Source: Mucilaginibacter ginkgonis (GTDB taxonomy: Bacteria; Bacteroidota; Bacteroidia; Sphingobacteriales; Sphingobacteriaceae). From it: a DNA stretch of 64,000 nucleotides. The DNA is taken from assembly GCF_009754905.2 (NCBI RefSeq), contig NZ_CP066775.1:2046001-2110000 (forward strand). The letters run 5' to 3'. Numbering within the stretch: the first letter of the stretch is position 1; each line of letters begins with the position of its first letter. A program made the translations under genes and the position numbers. The notes beneath the pieces are model-generated. The model was not told the DNA's origin. It saw only the letters and a program-made list of their open reading frames with translations, and made no database searches. Positions 28,158 to 37,527 of this stretch are shown here, one piece after another.

Positions 28158-28683
28158 AAAGGCATTGATTGTAACGTTGGGTTTGCTTTGCATTTATGGC
28201 TGCAAACCCGATGTTAAGGAGTTTAAAGGTCAATATAAGTATTTCGACCTTAAAGGCTTTATGCGCACAGATTCTGCCCGACTGGTGGCTTCAAATCCTT
28301 TAGTAGATAAATCTGTAAGCCATAACGGTGCTGTAGAAACACGTCAGCTTAAAATTGCTAACTGGGGTAACGAGCTAAGTATGTTTACCAATTCTGACAT
28401 AAACCGCCCGGCCTGGCGCAACAGTTATCAAACTAAAACACTAGGCGATTCTACTATTTACCTCTCCAATGAGCCGGATCTCAAAACCAAAAGACTAATC
28501 ATCGTTAAACATGGTGATAAAGTTGCGTCTATTCACATCGTAAATCATACAGAAAATCTGCTTTTCGAAGCCAACGAAGATCTAACTTATGTTCCCGATT
28601 CGCTATATATCATCAGCAAGAAACAACAAGTGCTGATATTGGGTAGCAATAACTATCTGGTTAAGGGAAGGATAATTAAGTGA
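28144..28683 (+). CDS. Predicted lipoprotein of unknown function
   Basis: A 179-aa protein with a short signal (KKALIVTLGLLCIYGC) and lipobox-like IYGC, Cys about 20, so likely a lipoprotein. The rest looks like one mixed alpha/beta domain: GQYKYFDLKGFMRTDSARL, then strand-rich segments (STIYLSNEPD, RLIIVKHGDKVASIHIVN). I do not recognise a family. Its ATG lies inside the last codons of gpmI (14-base overlap in another frame), implying translational coupling to a glycolytic gene, although no functional link is evident. Confidence 0.75.
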   Translation: MYWCKKALIVTLGLLCIYGCKPDVKEFKGQYKYFDLKGFMRTDSARLVASNPLVDKSVSHNGAVETRQLKIANWGNELSMFTNSDINRPAWRNSYQTKTLGDSTIYLSNEPDLKTKRLIIVKHGDKVASIHIVNHTENLLFEANEDLTYVPDSLYIISKKQQVLILGSNNYLVKGRIIK

Positions 28684-28719
28684 CTTCGGCTCGCTGTTTA
28701 GAAAACATATAGCTTAGTC

Positions 28720-29340
28720 CTACCTGCGTCCTATTGCAAGAGCCAACTTTTCTTTAGAGATATCTATTTGAGAAGATATATCAGATCGCGACGGGTTATC
28801 GTTTAGCACCCGTTCCAGATCTGCGATTGATGCTCTAAGTGCTTTTACGGCTATTGTACGGTCAAAACACCGGTTCGCCGGGTCTAGTTTAAATAAGCCA
28901 TATTCGCGGTACGCTATACCCCTGTTCTGATAGGTTTTAGATTCGGGCTCTATACCGATAGCTTTAGTGTAATCAAGGATAGCGCCAAGCAAATATTTCT
29001 CGCGTTCAGTGAAAGAATACCCAGCATCTTTCCCTATAAACCCCTTTGCCCGGGCACGATAGTAATAAGACGTCGCATCTGCAGGTTTCATATTAATTAC
29101 CCTGCTGTAAGCCTGTATAGATTTTTTATAATTATCGCTGTGATAATAAGAATAACCTAACATCCAAAGCGCATCTGTATTGGTTGTATCCAGCACGCAA
29201 GCTTTTTCTAATCGTGTAATCGCAACTTTAAAATCACCCTCAAGAAACGCTTGCTGACCCAATTTTACATAGGCATTTTGTGCTAACGAAACGTTTGCTG
29301 AAGTAATTGCAATTAAGAAAAGTAAAAATGGAAACCTCAT
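28720..29340 (-). CDS. Exported tetratricopeptide repeat protein
   Basis: A 206-aa protein with a Sec signal (FPFLLFLIAITSANVSLA, then QNAYVK) and at least three TPR-like helix pairs: YVKLGQQAFLEGDFKVAITRLEKAC, ALWMLGYSYYHSDNYKKSIQAYSRVINMKP and YYYRARAKGFIGKDAG with ILDYTKAIGIEP. It is probably a periplasmic or surface scaffold protein; the partner is unknown. It is a single minus-strand gene facing the lipoprotein gene and divergent from lon. Confidence 0.85.
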   Translation of the reverse strand: MRFPFLLFLIAITSANVSLAQNAYVKLGQQAFLEGDFKVAITRLEKACVLDTTNTDALWMLGYSYYHSDNYKKSIQAYSRVINMKPADATSYYYRARAKGFIGKDAGYSFTEREKYLLGAILDYTKAIGIEPESKTYQNRGIAYREYGLFKLDPANRCFDRTIAVKALRASIADLERVLNDNPSRSDISSQIDISKEKLALAIGRR

Positions 29341-29684
29341 TTACCAGGTCTTGCTAACAAAGATTGACAGACATTAAACTGCTAAACCTAAAGATTATTA
29401 TCGCTCTTTTTGTTTTTCTTTATAATCCATCACCGCAGAAGTATATGCTGACGATTTAACAGTCCGCTACGTCAGGTTGCACGGTTTAAACAAAAGTAAC
29501 TGTTTTTCAGCACATAAAACAAAATCTACCTTTGTCTTTAGCAGATCTTAAAGATGCCTTTCATCTTGGCATAGGTCTTGAACCCTATACAGTTGCAGCG
29601 ACAGGTATCAACTTTTATCGCTTGCATCGCAGTTTTCAAATGAATAACTGCCAATATGACGTTATAATATAGAAAGGGTATTTG
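29341..29684. other. Gene-free region between the TPR gene and lon (lon leader)
   Basis: 344 bases without a convincing reading frame. It holds a TACCTTTG -7-like box (29527-29534) without a clear TTG partner, a hairpin AAGATG / CATCTT (29551-29556 with 29562-29567), and a second weak stem ATAGG / CCTAT just after it. If the box is used, lon has a leader of about 145 bases carrying both stems. No RNA family is recognised. Confidence 0.45.
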
Positions 29685-32159
29685 ATGAGTTATGATCCGT
29701 TTGATTTTAAAAACGCTTTACCGGTAATAAATGAGGATTCTGAGTTCTTTCCGCTGATGTCTACAGAAGACGAGGAGGAAATGAACAATGAAGAGATGCC
29801 CGAAGTGTTAGCTATTCTTCCGCTAAGAAATACAGTATTGTTCCCTGGTGTGGTTATTCCCATTACCGTAGGGCGTGATAAATCTATTAAATTGGTTAAA
29901 GAAGCTAACCGTGGTTCTCGAATAATCGGTGTGGTTTCTCAACAAGATGTTGGTATAGAAGACCCGACATTCTCTCAATTGAACCGTGTGGGCACCACAG
30001 CGCTTATTGTTAAAATGCTGCAAATGCCCGATGGAAACACCACCGTTATCCTGCAGGGCAAAAAGCGTTTTACGCTTCAGGAAGAAATACAGTCAGAGCC
30101 TTACATAAAGGCTTCGATAATTCCGTTCGAAGAGGTTAGGCCACGAGAGGATAAAGAGTTTAAAGCGATGGTGTCGTCGGTTAAAGACATGGCGATGAAT
30201 ATTATCCAGCTATCTCCTAACATTCCGACTGAGGCTGGCATCGCGATAAAAAACATCGAAAGCACTTCATTCCTCATAAATTTTATATCGTCAAACATGA
30301 ACGCCGATATGGAAGTGAAACAACGTATGCTGGAAACGGTAAACCTTCGTGACCGCGCCCGATTGGTATTGGAACATTTGACCACTGAGATACAGATGCT
30401 GGAGTTGAAAAACCAGATACAATCAAAAGTGCGTGTCGATCTGGACAAGCAGCAGCGCGATTATTTTTTGAACCAGCAGCTAAAAACCATACAGGAAGAA
30501 CTGGGTGGCAACACGCCTGATCTGGAATTGGACAATTTACGCGAGCGGTCTAAGAAGAAGAAATGGGCTAAAGAAGTTGCCGATCATTTTAGTAAAGAAT
30601 TGGATAAGCTGGCGCGAATCAATCCGGCCGCAGCCGATTATTCTGTGCAGATCAACTACCTTGAGTTGCTCTTAGACCTTCCTTGGAACGAATACACAAA
30701 AGATAATTTTGATCTTAAGCGCGCACAGAAGGTTTTAGACAAAGACCATTTTGGCCTGGATAAAGTTAAACAGCGTATCATAGAGTACCTGGCGGTGCTT
30801 AAGCTAAAGCACAACATGAAAGCGCCTATCCTTTGTCTGGTAGGCCCCCCCGGCGTTGGTAAAACTTCGTTAGGAAAATCTATTGCAAAAGCATTGGGTA
30901 GGCGTTATGTTCGTATGTCGCTAGGTGGTTTGCGTGATGAAGCAGAAATCCGCGGTCACCGTAAAACATATATTGGCGCTATGCCGGGCAGGGTTATACA
31001 ATCGGTTAAAAAGGCGGGTGCTGCCAATCCGGTATTTATTTTGGATGAAATTGATAAAGTTGGCGCCGATTTTCGAGGCGATCCGTCTTCCGCACTTTTA
31101 GAAGTTTTAGATCCGGAGCAAAACAGCACTTTCTACGATAATTATGTTGAGATGGACTTTGATCTATCTAACGTAATGTTCATCGCCACAGCCAATTCGC
31201 TTAGCACTATACAGCCTGCGTTGCTTGACCGTATGGAGATCATAGAAGTGAATGGCTATACCATTGAAGAGAAGATAGAAATAGCTAAACAGCACTTGCT
31301 GCCAAAACAGCGCGAAGCGCATGGTGTAACTTCGAAACAGATTTCAATTAAGAATGATGTGATGGAGAAGTTGATCGAAGATTATACCCGCGAGTCGGGC
31401 GTGCGTGCTTTAGACAAAAAAGTGGGATCGGTGGTACGCGGGGTTGCCAAAAGCATTGCGCTTGAAGAAGCATACAATACCGCTGTCAGTAAAAAAGACC
31501 TGGAGACAATTTTGGGTGCCCCTATTTACGATAAGGATATTTATGAGAATAACAACGTAGCGGGGGTTGTTACGGGTCTGGCCTGGACACAAGTGGGTGG
31601 CGATATTCTTTTCATTGAAGCAAGTTTAAGCCCCGGCAAAGGACGGTTAACGCTTACCGGAAGTTTAGGTGATGTTATGAAAGAATCGGCAACTATTGCG
31701 CTTGCCTATTTGCGGGCACACGCTGCATATTTCGACATCAACCAAAAGCTGTTTGAGCAGTGGGATGTGCACATACACGTGCCGGCCGGTGCAACGCCGA
31801 AAGACGGTCCGTCTGCAGGCGTTACTATGCTTACCGCATTGACTTCGGCGTTTACACAGCGTAAGGTAAAACCAAACCTAGCCATGACTGGCGAGATCAC
31901 GCTCCGCGGCCGTGTACTTCCGGTTGGTGGCATCAAAGAAAAGATCCTTGCTGCCAAACGTGCCGACATTAAGGACATCATTTTGTGTAAGTCGAATAAA
32001 AAAGACATTCTCGAGATCAAAGAACATTATATAAAGGACTTGCAGTTCCATTACGTTACTGAAATGCGTGAAGTGATAGATCTGGCCTTACTACAAGAAA
32101 AAGTAAGTGACGCGTTAGAACTTACCATTAAAGAAGACACGAAGCCGGTGCTGAATTAG
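29685..32159 (+). CDS. lon: ATP-dependent protease La (Lon)
   Basis: Cytosolic AAA+ serine protease, 824 aa from the ATG at 29685. The N-terminal LON substrate-binding domain (about 40-235) starts at [24 protein letters not shown]; a coiled-coil region (about 240-310) follows; the AAA+ domain has Walker [14 protein letters not shown] and Walker [10 protein letters not shown]; the protease domain has the catalytic Ser in [11 protein letters not shown] and the Lys in [13 protein letters not shown]. An acidic N-terminal extension of about 35 residues precedes the LON domain, as in many Bacteroidota. A good terminator follows. Confidence 0.97.
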   Translation: MSYDPFDFKNALPVINEDSEFFPLMSTEDEEEMNNEEMPEVLAILPLRNTVLFPGVVIPITVGRDKSIKLVKEANRGSRIIGVVSQQDVGIEDPTFSQLNRVGTTALIVKMLQMPDGNTTVILQGKKRFTLQEEIQSEPYIKASIIPFEEVRPREDKEFKAMVSSVKDMAMNIIQLSPNIPTEAGIAIKNIESTSFLINFISSNMNADMEVKQRMLETVNLRDRARLVLEHLTTEIQMLELKNQIQSKVRVDLDKQQRDYFLNQQLKTIQEELGGNTPDLELDNLRERSKKKKWAKEVADHFSKELDKLARINPAAADYSVQINYLELLLDLPWNEYTKDNFDLKRAQKVLDKDHFGLDKVKQRIIEYLAVLKLKHNMKAPILCLVGPPGVGKTSLGKSIAKALGRRYVRMSLGGLRDEAEIRGHRKTYIGAMPGRVIQSVKKAGAANPVFILDEIDKVGADFRGDPSSALLEVLDPEQNSTFYDNYVEMDFDLSNVMFIATANSLSTIQPALLDRMEIIEVNGYTIEEKIEIAKQHLLPKQREAHGVTSKQISIKNDVMEKLIEDYTRESGVRALDKKVGSVVRGVAKSIALEEAYNTAVSKKDLETILGAPIYDKDIYENNNVAGVVTGLAWTQVGGDILFIEASLSPGKGRLTLTGSLGDVMKESATIALAYLRAHAAYFDINQKLFEQWDVHIHVPAGATPKDGPSAGVTMLTALTSAFTQRKVKPNLAMTGEITLRGRVLPVGGIKEKILAAKRADIKDIILCKSNKKDILEIKEHYIKDLQFHYVTEMREVIDLALLQEKVSDALELTIKEDTKPVLN

Positions 32160-32178
32160 TTGAAACACCGTAAATTGA

Positions 32179-32205
32179 AAGCCCTGAAATAGCAGGGCTT
32201 TTTTT
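32179..32205 (+). terminator. Intrinsic terminator after lon
   Basis: Perfect 8-bp stem AAGCCCTG / CAGGGCTT (32179-32186 and 32193-32200) with a 6-base loop, followed by a T-run. It separates lon from the lpxR-like gene. Confidence 0.9.
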
Positions 32206-32237
32206 ATTTTAGCCCGATTAAAATACCCCACTCATAA

Positions 32238-33200
32238 ATGACCAAATTTTTAACTGCCCTGCTTCTGCTGCTTACTTCTTATACTTTAACGCAAGCACAA
32301 ACGCATTCGCACGAGATGGGTTTCCAATCTGACAATGACGGATACCTTGCGCAAGGGTCTGACCGTTATTACACTAACGGCATTTTTGTCAACTACAGGC
32401 ATGCACTTACTGTCAATGCAAAATCTAAACTTGCCAATAAGGTACTTGGTTTAGAGATAGGCCAAAAAATGTACAATCCACAATCGGGCAGCGTACCATC
32501 CGCGTTATATATAGACCGCCCTTTTGCAGGCTATTTGTATGCGGGCGCGACGTTGAATTTTTTATACAAAAATGAAAGCAATCTAAAGCTTGGTTTACAG
32601 GCTGGTGTTATTGGCCCGGCCTCATATACAAAGCAAATTCAAGAATTCATACACAGAACGTTTGGCTTTTACCCGCCAACCGGCTGGGAATATCAGATCA
32701 GAAACAATGCTGTTGTCAATCTATCTGCAGAATATAATAAACTGCTATATCGCTCAGGTGCTTTTGATGTAAGCTTAAGCGCATATGGCAATGCGGGTAC
32801 CGGTTTTGATGGTGCAGGCGTTGGTCCTATGTTAAGATTAGGAACATTCAACAAGCTTTTTAATTCGGCAGCAACACAAAGCTCATCCATAAAAAACGGA
32901 AGTGCTTACGCATCAACTGCAAAGCACGAATTGTTTTTTTATTACAAACCTCAATACAATTACGTGGGTTATGATGCCACCGTACAAGGCAACATCTTTG
33001 GCAACAGTGATGATACTGGTAACACCCCGCAAATAACCGGGGCACTTAACCACTTGATGTTCAGCAATCAGCTAGGCGGCGATTACACTTACGATCGTCT
33101 TACAATAGATTTTTCGGTAATCTTTCATACTAAAGATGTTAAGACTATGGTTGATGCCCACCAGTGGGGATCTATAGCCTTACTGTATCACTTTAATTAA
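32238..33200 (+). CDS. LpxR-family lipid A deacylase (outer membrane)
   Basis: A 320-aa outer membrane protein with a Sec signal (KFLTALLLLLTSYTLTQA). The mature N-terminus has HEMGFQSDNDGYLAQGSDRYYTNGIFVNYRH, matching the LpxR (DUF2219) pattern of E/xND and SDRxYTNG that carries catalytic and Ca-binding residues; amphipathic strands follow, ending in the aromatic WGSIALLYHFN. LpxR removes the 3'-acyloxyacyl chain of lipid A. Activity here is inferred from family. Its stop overlaps the convergent arfB end by 4 bases. Confidence 0.88.
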   Translation: MTKFLTALLLLLTSYTLTQAQTHSHEMGFQSDNDGYLAQGSDRYYTNGIFVNYRHALTVNAKSKLANKVLGLEIGQKMYNPQSGSVPSALYIDRPFAGYLYAGATLNFLYKNESNLKLGLQAGVIGPASYTKQIQEFIHRTFGFYPPTGWEYQIRNNAVVNLSAEYNKLLYRSGAFDVSLSAYGNAGTGFDGAGVGPMLRLGTFNKLFNSAATQSSSIKNGSAYASTAKHELFFYYKPQYNYVGYDATVQGNIFGNSDDTGNTPQITGALNHLMFSNQLGGDYTYDRLTIDFSVIFHTKDVKTMVDAHQWGSIALLYHFN

Positions 33201-33607
33201 AAATCGAAGTTCTTTCTCCGGCTGTTCTTTTTGACTGACTGTAGCTGTTTCTGTTCAGTACGTTTAGCCTTAGCCGCCTTACTAATTTTAGTTGGCTTTC
33301 TTGGTTTAGGTTTTTCGAAGGCTTTGATTATAATTTGATAAAGCTTTTCAAGGGCCTTTTCACGATTAAGGTACTGGCTCCTTTCTTCATCGCATACAAC
33401 GTGAACTGCACCGTCTTTATTTAGTTTCGACACCAGTTTACTAAGCAATAACTGTTTCTCTTGATCGCTAAATAAGTCAGACGCATTAACATCAAATATC
33501 AGTTCTACTCTTGATGAAACCTTATTGACATTCTGTCCGCCCTTACCGCTGCTCCGGGAAGCACAAAAAGTAGTTTCTGCTGATAACTGTTGTTTACTGA
33601 TATCCAT
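33197..33607 (-). CDS. arfB: Alternative ribosome-rescue factor ArfB (peptidyl-tRNA hydrolase, GGQ domain)
   Basis: Stand-alone class I release-factor catalytic domain, 136 aa. The GGQ motif is in SRSSGKGGQNVNKVSSRVEL near the N-terminus; the C-terminal tail is Lys/Arg rich (PRKPTKISKAAKAKRTEQKQLQSVKKNSRRKN), the part that enters the mRNA channel of stalled ribosomes. There is no codon-recognition domain, which separates it from PrfA/PrfB. It is divergent from cmk. Confidence 0.94.
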   Translation of the reverse strand: MDISKQQLSAETTFCASRSSGKGGQNVNKVSSRVELIFDVNASDLFSDQEKQLLLSKLVSKLNKDGAVHVVCDEERSQYLNREKALEKLYQIIIKAFEKPKPRKPTKISKAAKAKRTEQKQLQSVKKNSRRKNFDF

Positions 33608-33670
33608 TTGTGATCTTATTCAATTTACAGATTGTGCTTCCTCAAATGTATAGGTTATTAACGTTTGTGT

Positions 33671-33695
33671 AATCATGATTCAAATCACAATGATT
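33671..33695. promoter_or_regulatory. Overlapping AATCA/TGATT palindromes between arfB and cmk
   Basis: AATCATGATT (33671-33680) and AATCA-CAA-TGATT (33683-33695) lie side by side. Between them TGAT-N4-ATCA (33676-33687) matches the core of a Crp/Fnr-type site. It is 19 bases before the cmk ATG, in a divergent intergenic region. Function inferred only. Confidence 0.35.
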
Positions 33696-33713
33696 TAGTA
33701 TTTTAGTGCCATA

Positions 33714-34388
33714 ATGAGCAGTAACGTTGTAGTGGCCATTGACGGATATTCGTCATGTGGTAAAAGCACGCTGGCCAAAGCTTTAGCCAAAAAACTTCAT
33801 TTTATTTATGTCGACAGCGGGGCAATGTACCGGGCGGTTACCTTATATTTTCTGCGTAATAATGTCGATCTTAAGGATGAGGAGGCAATATTAGCCGCAT
33901 TAAAAGATGTTCATTTGAATTTCCATTCGCGCGATTATAACAGCCATATCTTATTGAACGATGAAGAGGTGTCTGACGAGATACGCCTTATGCCCGTGTC
34001 AGAAAACGTGAGTGCAGTAGCAGCCCTTAAAAGCGTAAGGCACGAAATGGTGAAGCAACAGCAACGCATGGGCGCTTCTAAAAACATTGTGATGGATGGC
34101 CGCGATATTGGTACTGCTGTGTTCCCCAATGCCCAGGTGAAAGTATTTATGACTGCAGATCCCAAAGTGCGTGCCGAACGCCGTTTCAAGGAATTGAGCC
34201 CGGCAAATCCTGATCTTACGTTAGAAGATGTTTTTGAAAACCTAGCTCACAGGGATTATGCTGATACTACCCGTGCAGAAAGCCCGCTTACCCGGGCTGC
34301 CGATGCTATTATTTTAGATAATACAAACCTAACACCCGAACAGCAACTAGATTTCGCCCTGGAAAAATTAAAACCTTTTCTAAAATAG
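33714..34388 (+). CDS. cmk: Cytidylate kinase
   Basis: Phosphorylates CMP and dCMP. The 224-aa product has the P-loop DGYSSCGKSTLAKALAKKL, VDSGAMYRAVT, VMDGRDIGTAVFPNAQVKVFMTADPKVRAERR and RDYADTTRAESPLTRAADA (CMP binding and lid). The NMP-binding insert and the length fit the bacterial long form. dCMP deaminase, encoded convergently just after, uses the same nucleotide pool. Confidence 0.97.
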   Translation: MSSNVVVAIDGYSSCGKSTLAKALAKKLHFIYVDSGAMYRAVTLYFLRNNVDLKDEEAILAALKDVHLNFHSRDYNSHILLNDEEVSDEIRLMPVSENVSAVAALKSVRHEMVKQQQRMGASKNIVMDGRDIGTAVFPNAQVKVFMTADPKVRAERRFKELSPANPDLTLEDVFENLAHRDYADTTRAESPLTRAADAIILDNTNLTPEQQLDFALEKLKPFLK

Positions 34389-34445
34389 ATTCGTAAAAAT
34401 TAAGCTCACGTGGTAGGCTTTAAGGGCGCCTTGTAGTACCTGCCT

Positions 34446-34913
34446 CTATAAAATACTTTCAGCCTCTTCAAACTTGCGTGCTTCCACGCCAAAGCGGTTT
34501 AGAAAATCTACGCCTTCATCGCTCAATAAGCCTTTGTACTCGGCATAAGAATTTTTGTAAAGTACCTGAGTTATCCCTGCAGAGAAAATCAGTCGCGCGC
34601 ACGGCAAGCATGGAGATAATGTTGTATACATTGTTGCACCATCTAATTTTGCACCATTTTTTACTGCGTAAAGTATCGCGTTTTCTTCGGCATGGAGTGC
34701 TAACGAACAACTACCTTTTGAATCGCGCGGACAGCCTGTATCCGGCCACTCGTCGTCACAATTATGTGTGCCTGCCGGCGGACCATTATATCCCACAGAA
34801 ATAATACGGGTATCTTTTGTAAGCACCGCCCCGACATGAGCCTTTACGCAATGACTGCGTTTAGACAAGTCTGTTGCCAGGTTCATAAAAATATAATCGA
34901 AACTGGGTTTCAT
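34446..34913 (-). CDS. dCMP deaminase family protein (ComEB-like)
   Basis: Zn-dependent deaminase, 155 aa. The metal and catalytic site is HAEENAI plus SPCLPCARLIFSAGI; GAVLTKDTRIISVGYNGPP and the extra Cys/His cluster (HNCDDEWPDTGC) are typical of dCMP deaminases of the ComEB/T4 type, which produce dUMP for thymidylate synthesis. The gene faces cmk (+) and precedes a repeat-containing gap on its upstream side. Confidence 0.92.
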   Translation of the reverse strand: MKPSFDYIFMNLATDLSKRSHCVKAHVGAVLTKDTRIISVGYNGPPAGTHNCDDEWPDTGCPRDSKGSCSLALHAEENAILYAVKNGAKLDGATMYTTLSPCLPCARLIFSAGITQVLYKNSYAEYKGLLSDEGVDFLNRFGVEARKFEEAESIL

Positions 34914-34931
34914 CTATAGGCGATGTTTGAT

Positions 34932-34990
34932 GGACCATAGACCATAGCATAATCGAAGCCATGGTCTATGGACTATCGTCAATGGTCTTT
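34932..34990. repeat. Inverted and tandem ATGGTCTATGG-type repeat
   Basis: CCATAGACCAT (34935-34945) and ATGGTCTATGG (34961-34971) form perfect 11-bp arms around a 15-base loop; partial copies (TGGACCATAG, CAATGGTC) flank them. It fills the gap between the MFS and dCMP deaminase genes. There is no T-run in the sense of either gene, so it is a dispersed repeat rather than a plain terminator. Confidence 0.6.
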
Positions 34991-36625
34991 TTAGTGCCCT
35001 CCTTCTGTCTCCATATGGTCTACATCGATACCTTGCTTGCGCAATTCTGAGCCTGCTTTCCAAGCGAAGAACGCAAGGTAGGCAAAACCGATAAGCGGAA
35101 TAATGTAAGAGAAGTGAATTCCGCTCATGCCCGAAACAACATTGTTGCTTCGGTCGGCCAAAATACCCTGCACCGGTGGGATTATCGATCCACCGAGGAT
35201 CATCATAATCAAGAATGCAGAACCCTGGCTTGTATATTTACCCAAGCCTGTAACTGACAGCGAGAATATAGACGGCCACATGATAGAACAGCAAAGTCCG
35301 CCACTTAGGAAAGCGAATGTTGCAATTTGTCCGGTAGTTAATAAGCCTATTAGCATAAATATAACACCTAAAATACCAAATAGCGCCAGGGTACGTACAG
35401 GTTTTTGATTGCCGATCAAGAACCCTGCAATGACAACAGCTACACATATGATATAACTGTAAAACTGTGATATCTGCGCGCCGCTTAGATAGTTTGCTAA
35501 TAGAACTACGCCAAAAGCGATCAACGGAATAATGATAGTAAATGCCGTTTTACCAGTATTAGAAAGTTTGAAAACACCAATAGCACCCGTCCAACGGCCA
35601 ATCATTAAGCCACCCCAGTACAAAGAAATGAACGGAGCAATGTCGCTGGCCAGATGTGACCCAAAATCTTTAGATTCCAACAAGGCGCCCATGTTACTTT
35701 GAATAGTTACCTCTGTACCCACATAGGTGAAGATAGCCAGCATGCCAAAGATCAACTGTGGGTATTGCATTGCGCCCCATCCTTGTTTGCTTTTCGAAGC
35801 AGCTTGTGAAGTAACTATAAGGGTAAGCAATATGATGAACAAAGAAGCATAGACGATATAAGCTTTGTCAACGCCTGTTGCATTAGCAATTTTGTCTACT
35901 GCTAAAATGAGTAAGAACGCCAGGAAAATAATAAACAATGGAAGGTTTGCTTTTTTGCTGGTTTCCAACTCTTCGTGGATGGTAACGTTCGGAAGGTTTG
36001 CGAAGTAAAAGAAAGCCGCAACTGCAAGAAACAATACTGTTAATCCATAATATAGCGTATTTACAGATGATATTTGTACCGCTCCCGGATCTATCAGTTT
36101 ATCCGCAGCACCAAACAATACGATACTCACGATGATCGGGCCAAGGATACTTCCAAAGTTGTTTACACCACCTGCCAGGCTTAATCTGTTTGAACCTGTC
36201 TCTGGTGTACCCAAAGCAACAGCGAAAGGGTTGGCCGCGGTTTGCTGCAGAGAAAAACCAAGTGCTATCACGAAGAACATCCCAAGTATTAGAGGAAACG
36301 AACCTGAATTAATTGCCGGAACCATAGCTAAAGCGCCAACTGCCGAAATTACCAAACCAACAACGATACCGTTTTTGTAACCCATCTCGTTCAACAAGTC
36401 GCGTTTTAGTAATTGCGAGATAAAATACAGGATAAGCGAGCCTATGAAATAGCCGCCGTAAAAAGTAAAGTCTATAAGTTGAGATTCAAATTGTGTTAAG
36501 TGAAAATGGGCTTTGCAGAAGGGAATGAATATCCCATTAGAAGCGGCTAAGAAACCCCAGAAAAAGAATACAAGTACCAGGGAGTACAATGCCGAGGCAT
36601 AGCTCTTTGTGTTTTTTTGTTCCAT
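34991..36625 (-). CDS. Sugar MFS transporter (FucP/GluP-like), long form
   Basis: A 544-aa inner-membrane carrier. N-terminal [50 protein letters not shown] and [43 protein letters not shown] are typical of the fucose/glucose-galactose permease group (FHS family). FucP has 12 helices and about 440 residues; here I count about 14 or more hydrophobic segments, the extra ones near the centre (about 228-275, [15 protein letters not shown] and [17 protein letters not shown]). The C-terminal motif [38 protein letters not shown] is intact. Substrate unknown. Confidence 0.88.
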   Translation of the reverse strand: MEQKNTKSYASALYSLVLVFFFWGFLAASNGIFIPFCKAHFHLTQFESQLIDFTFYGGYFIGSLILYFISQLLKRDLLNEMGYKNGIVVGLVISAVGALAMVPAINSGSFPLILGMFFVIALGFSLQQTAANPFAVALGTPETGSNRLSLAGGVNNFGSILGPIIVSIVLFGAADKLIDPGAVQISSVNTLYYGLTVLFLAVAAFFYFANLPNVTIHEELETSKKANLPLFIIFLAFLLILAVDKIANATGVDKAYIVYASLFIILLTLIVTSQAASKSKQGWGAMQYPQLIFGMLAIFTYVGTEVTIQSNMGALLESKDFGSHLASDIAPFISLYWGGLMIGRWTGAIGVFKLSNTGKTAFTIIIPLIAFGVVLLANYLSGAQISQFYSYIICVAVVIAGFLIGNQKPVRTLALFGILGVIFMLIGLLTTGQIATFAFLSGGLCCSIMWPSIFSLSVTGLGKYTSQGSAFLIMMILGGSIIPPVQGILADRSNNVVSGMSGIHFSYIIPLIGFAYLAFFAWKAGSELRKQGIDVDHMETEGGH

Positions 36626-36785
36626 CAGTTTAAATAATTGGCGTTTAGAACCACTAACATAAATATTTTTTTTGTTACGGTTATGGTTTCAAAAAATAAA
36701 TGCAGACAATTAGCTGCTTTGGTTGTTAAATGCCTAAAATTGTAATGCCTGTATCGCTACGCGGTTTGGGCGCTATAAAGCATAA

Positions 36786-37445
36786 ATGATAGAAGCCATA
36801 TTTTCGGGCCTGGGGTTTGGGTTTGTATTGATCTTTCTAACCGGTCCGGTTTTCTTCGCGCTTATTAAAACCAGTATAGAGAAAGGCTTCCATGCAGGTG
36901 CTGCCTTAGCTTTAGGCGTTGTAAGCAGCGACATTGTGTTCGTTGGCGCAATAATCTTCGGCTCCCAATTTTTTGATGTACCCCCCAATGTAAAGGTTTG
37001 GCTGGGCGTAACAGGTAGTATCATCCTGTTCATCATTGGCATTTATTACATGTTTAAAAAGCCGGAAGTAGATTACAACCCACATACGCCGGCCAGCGTT
37101 AATCGGGCAGGTTACTTTTTTAAGGGCTTTGCCATGTGCATTTTCAACCCTACCCTTTTGTTTCATTGGATAACGGTTATTGGTACCGCCAGTACTATTT
37201 ACCATTTAGGCGTGCCGCACAGGCAGCTAAAGATTGCTGTAATGTTTTTAACGATTTTGGTGGTGCAGTTTGGTGCAGATCTTACAAAGGCTTTTTACGC
37301 CAATAAACTCCGCGAAAAAATCTCTGTAAAATTTGTGCACAGGCTTAATTACGTAGCCGGCGTAGCCTTGATCATTGCTTCATTTGTCATCCTTGACAGG
37401 CTGGTAACACACTTTGTTTTCCCGCCGCTGCCAACACACGATTAA
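36786..37445 (+). CDS. LysE/RhtB-family amino acid exporter
   Basis: A 219-aa membrane protein with about six helices. The N-terminal GLGFGFVLIFLTGPVFFALIKTSIEKGFHAGAALALGVVSSDIVFV is characteristic of the family, and GYFFKGFAMCIFNPTLLFHWITVIGT matches the central N-P motif. It exports an amino acid or related solute; which one cannot be read. It stands alone, divergent from the MFS carrier gene. Confidence 0.9.
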   Translation: MIEAIFSGLGFGFVLIFLTGPVFFALIKTSIEKGFHAGAALALGVVSSDIVFVGAIIFGSQFFDVPPNVKVWLGVTGSIILFIIGIYYMFKKPEVDYNPHTPASVNRAGYFFKGFAMCIFNPTLLFHWITVIGTASTIYHLGVPHRQLKIAVMFLTILVVQFGADLTKAFYANKLREKISVKFVHRLNYVAGVALIIASFVILDRLVTHFVFPPLPTHD

Positions 37446-37527
37446 AGGCGAAACGGGAAACGCTTCAACTGGAAACGGCAGTCCTGAATCACCGTTATTA
37501 GTTTGCCTTTTCACCGTTAGCCGCAAA

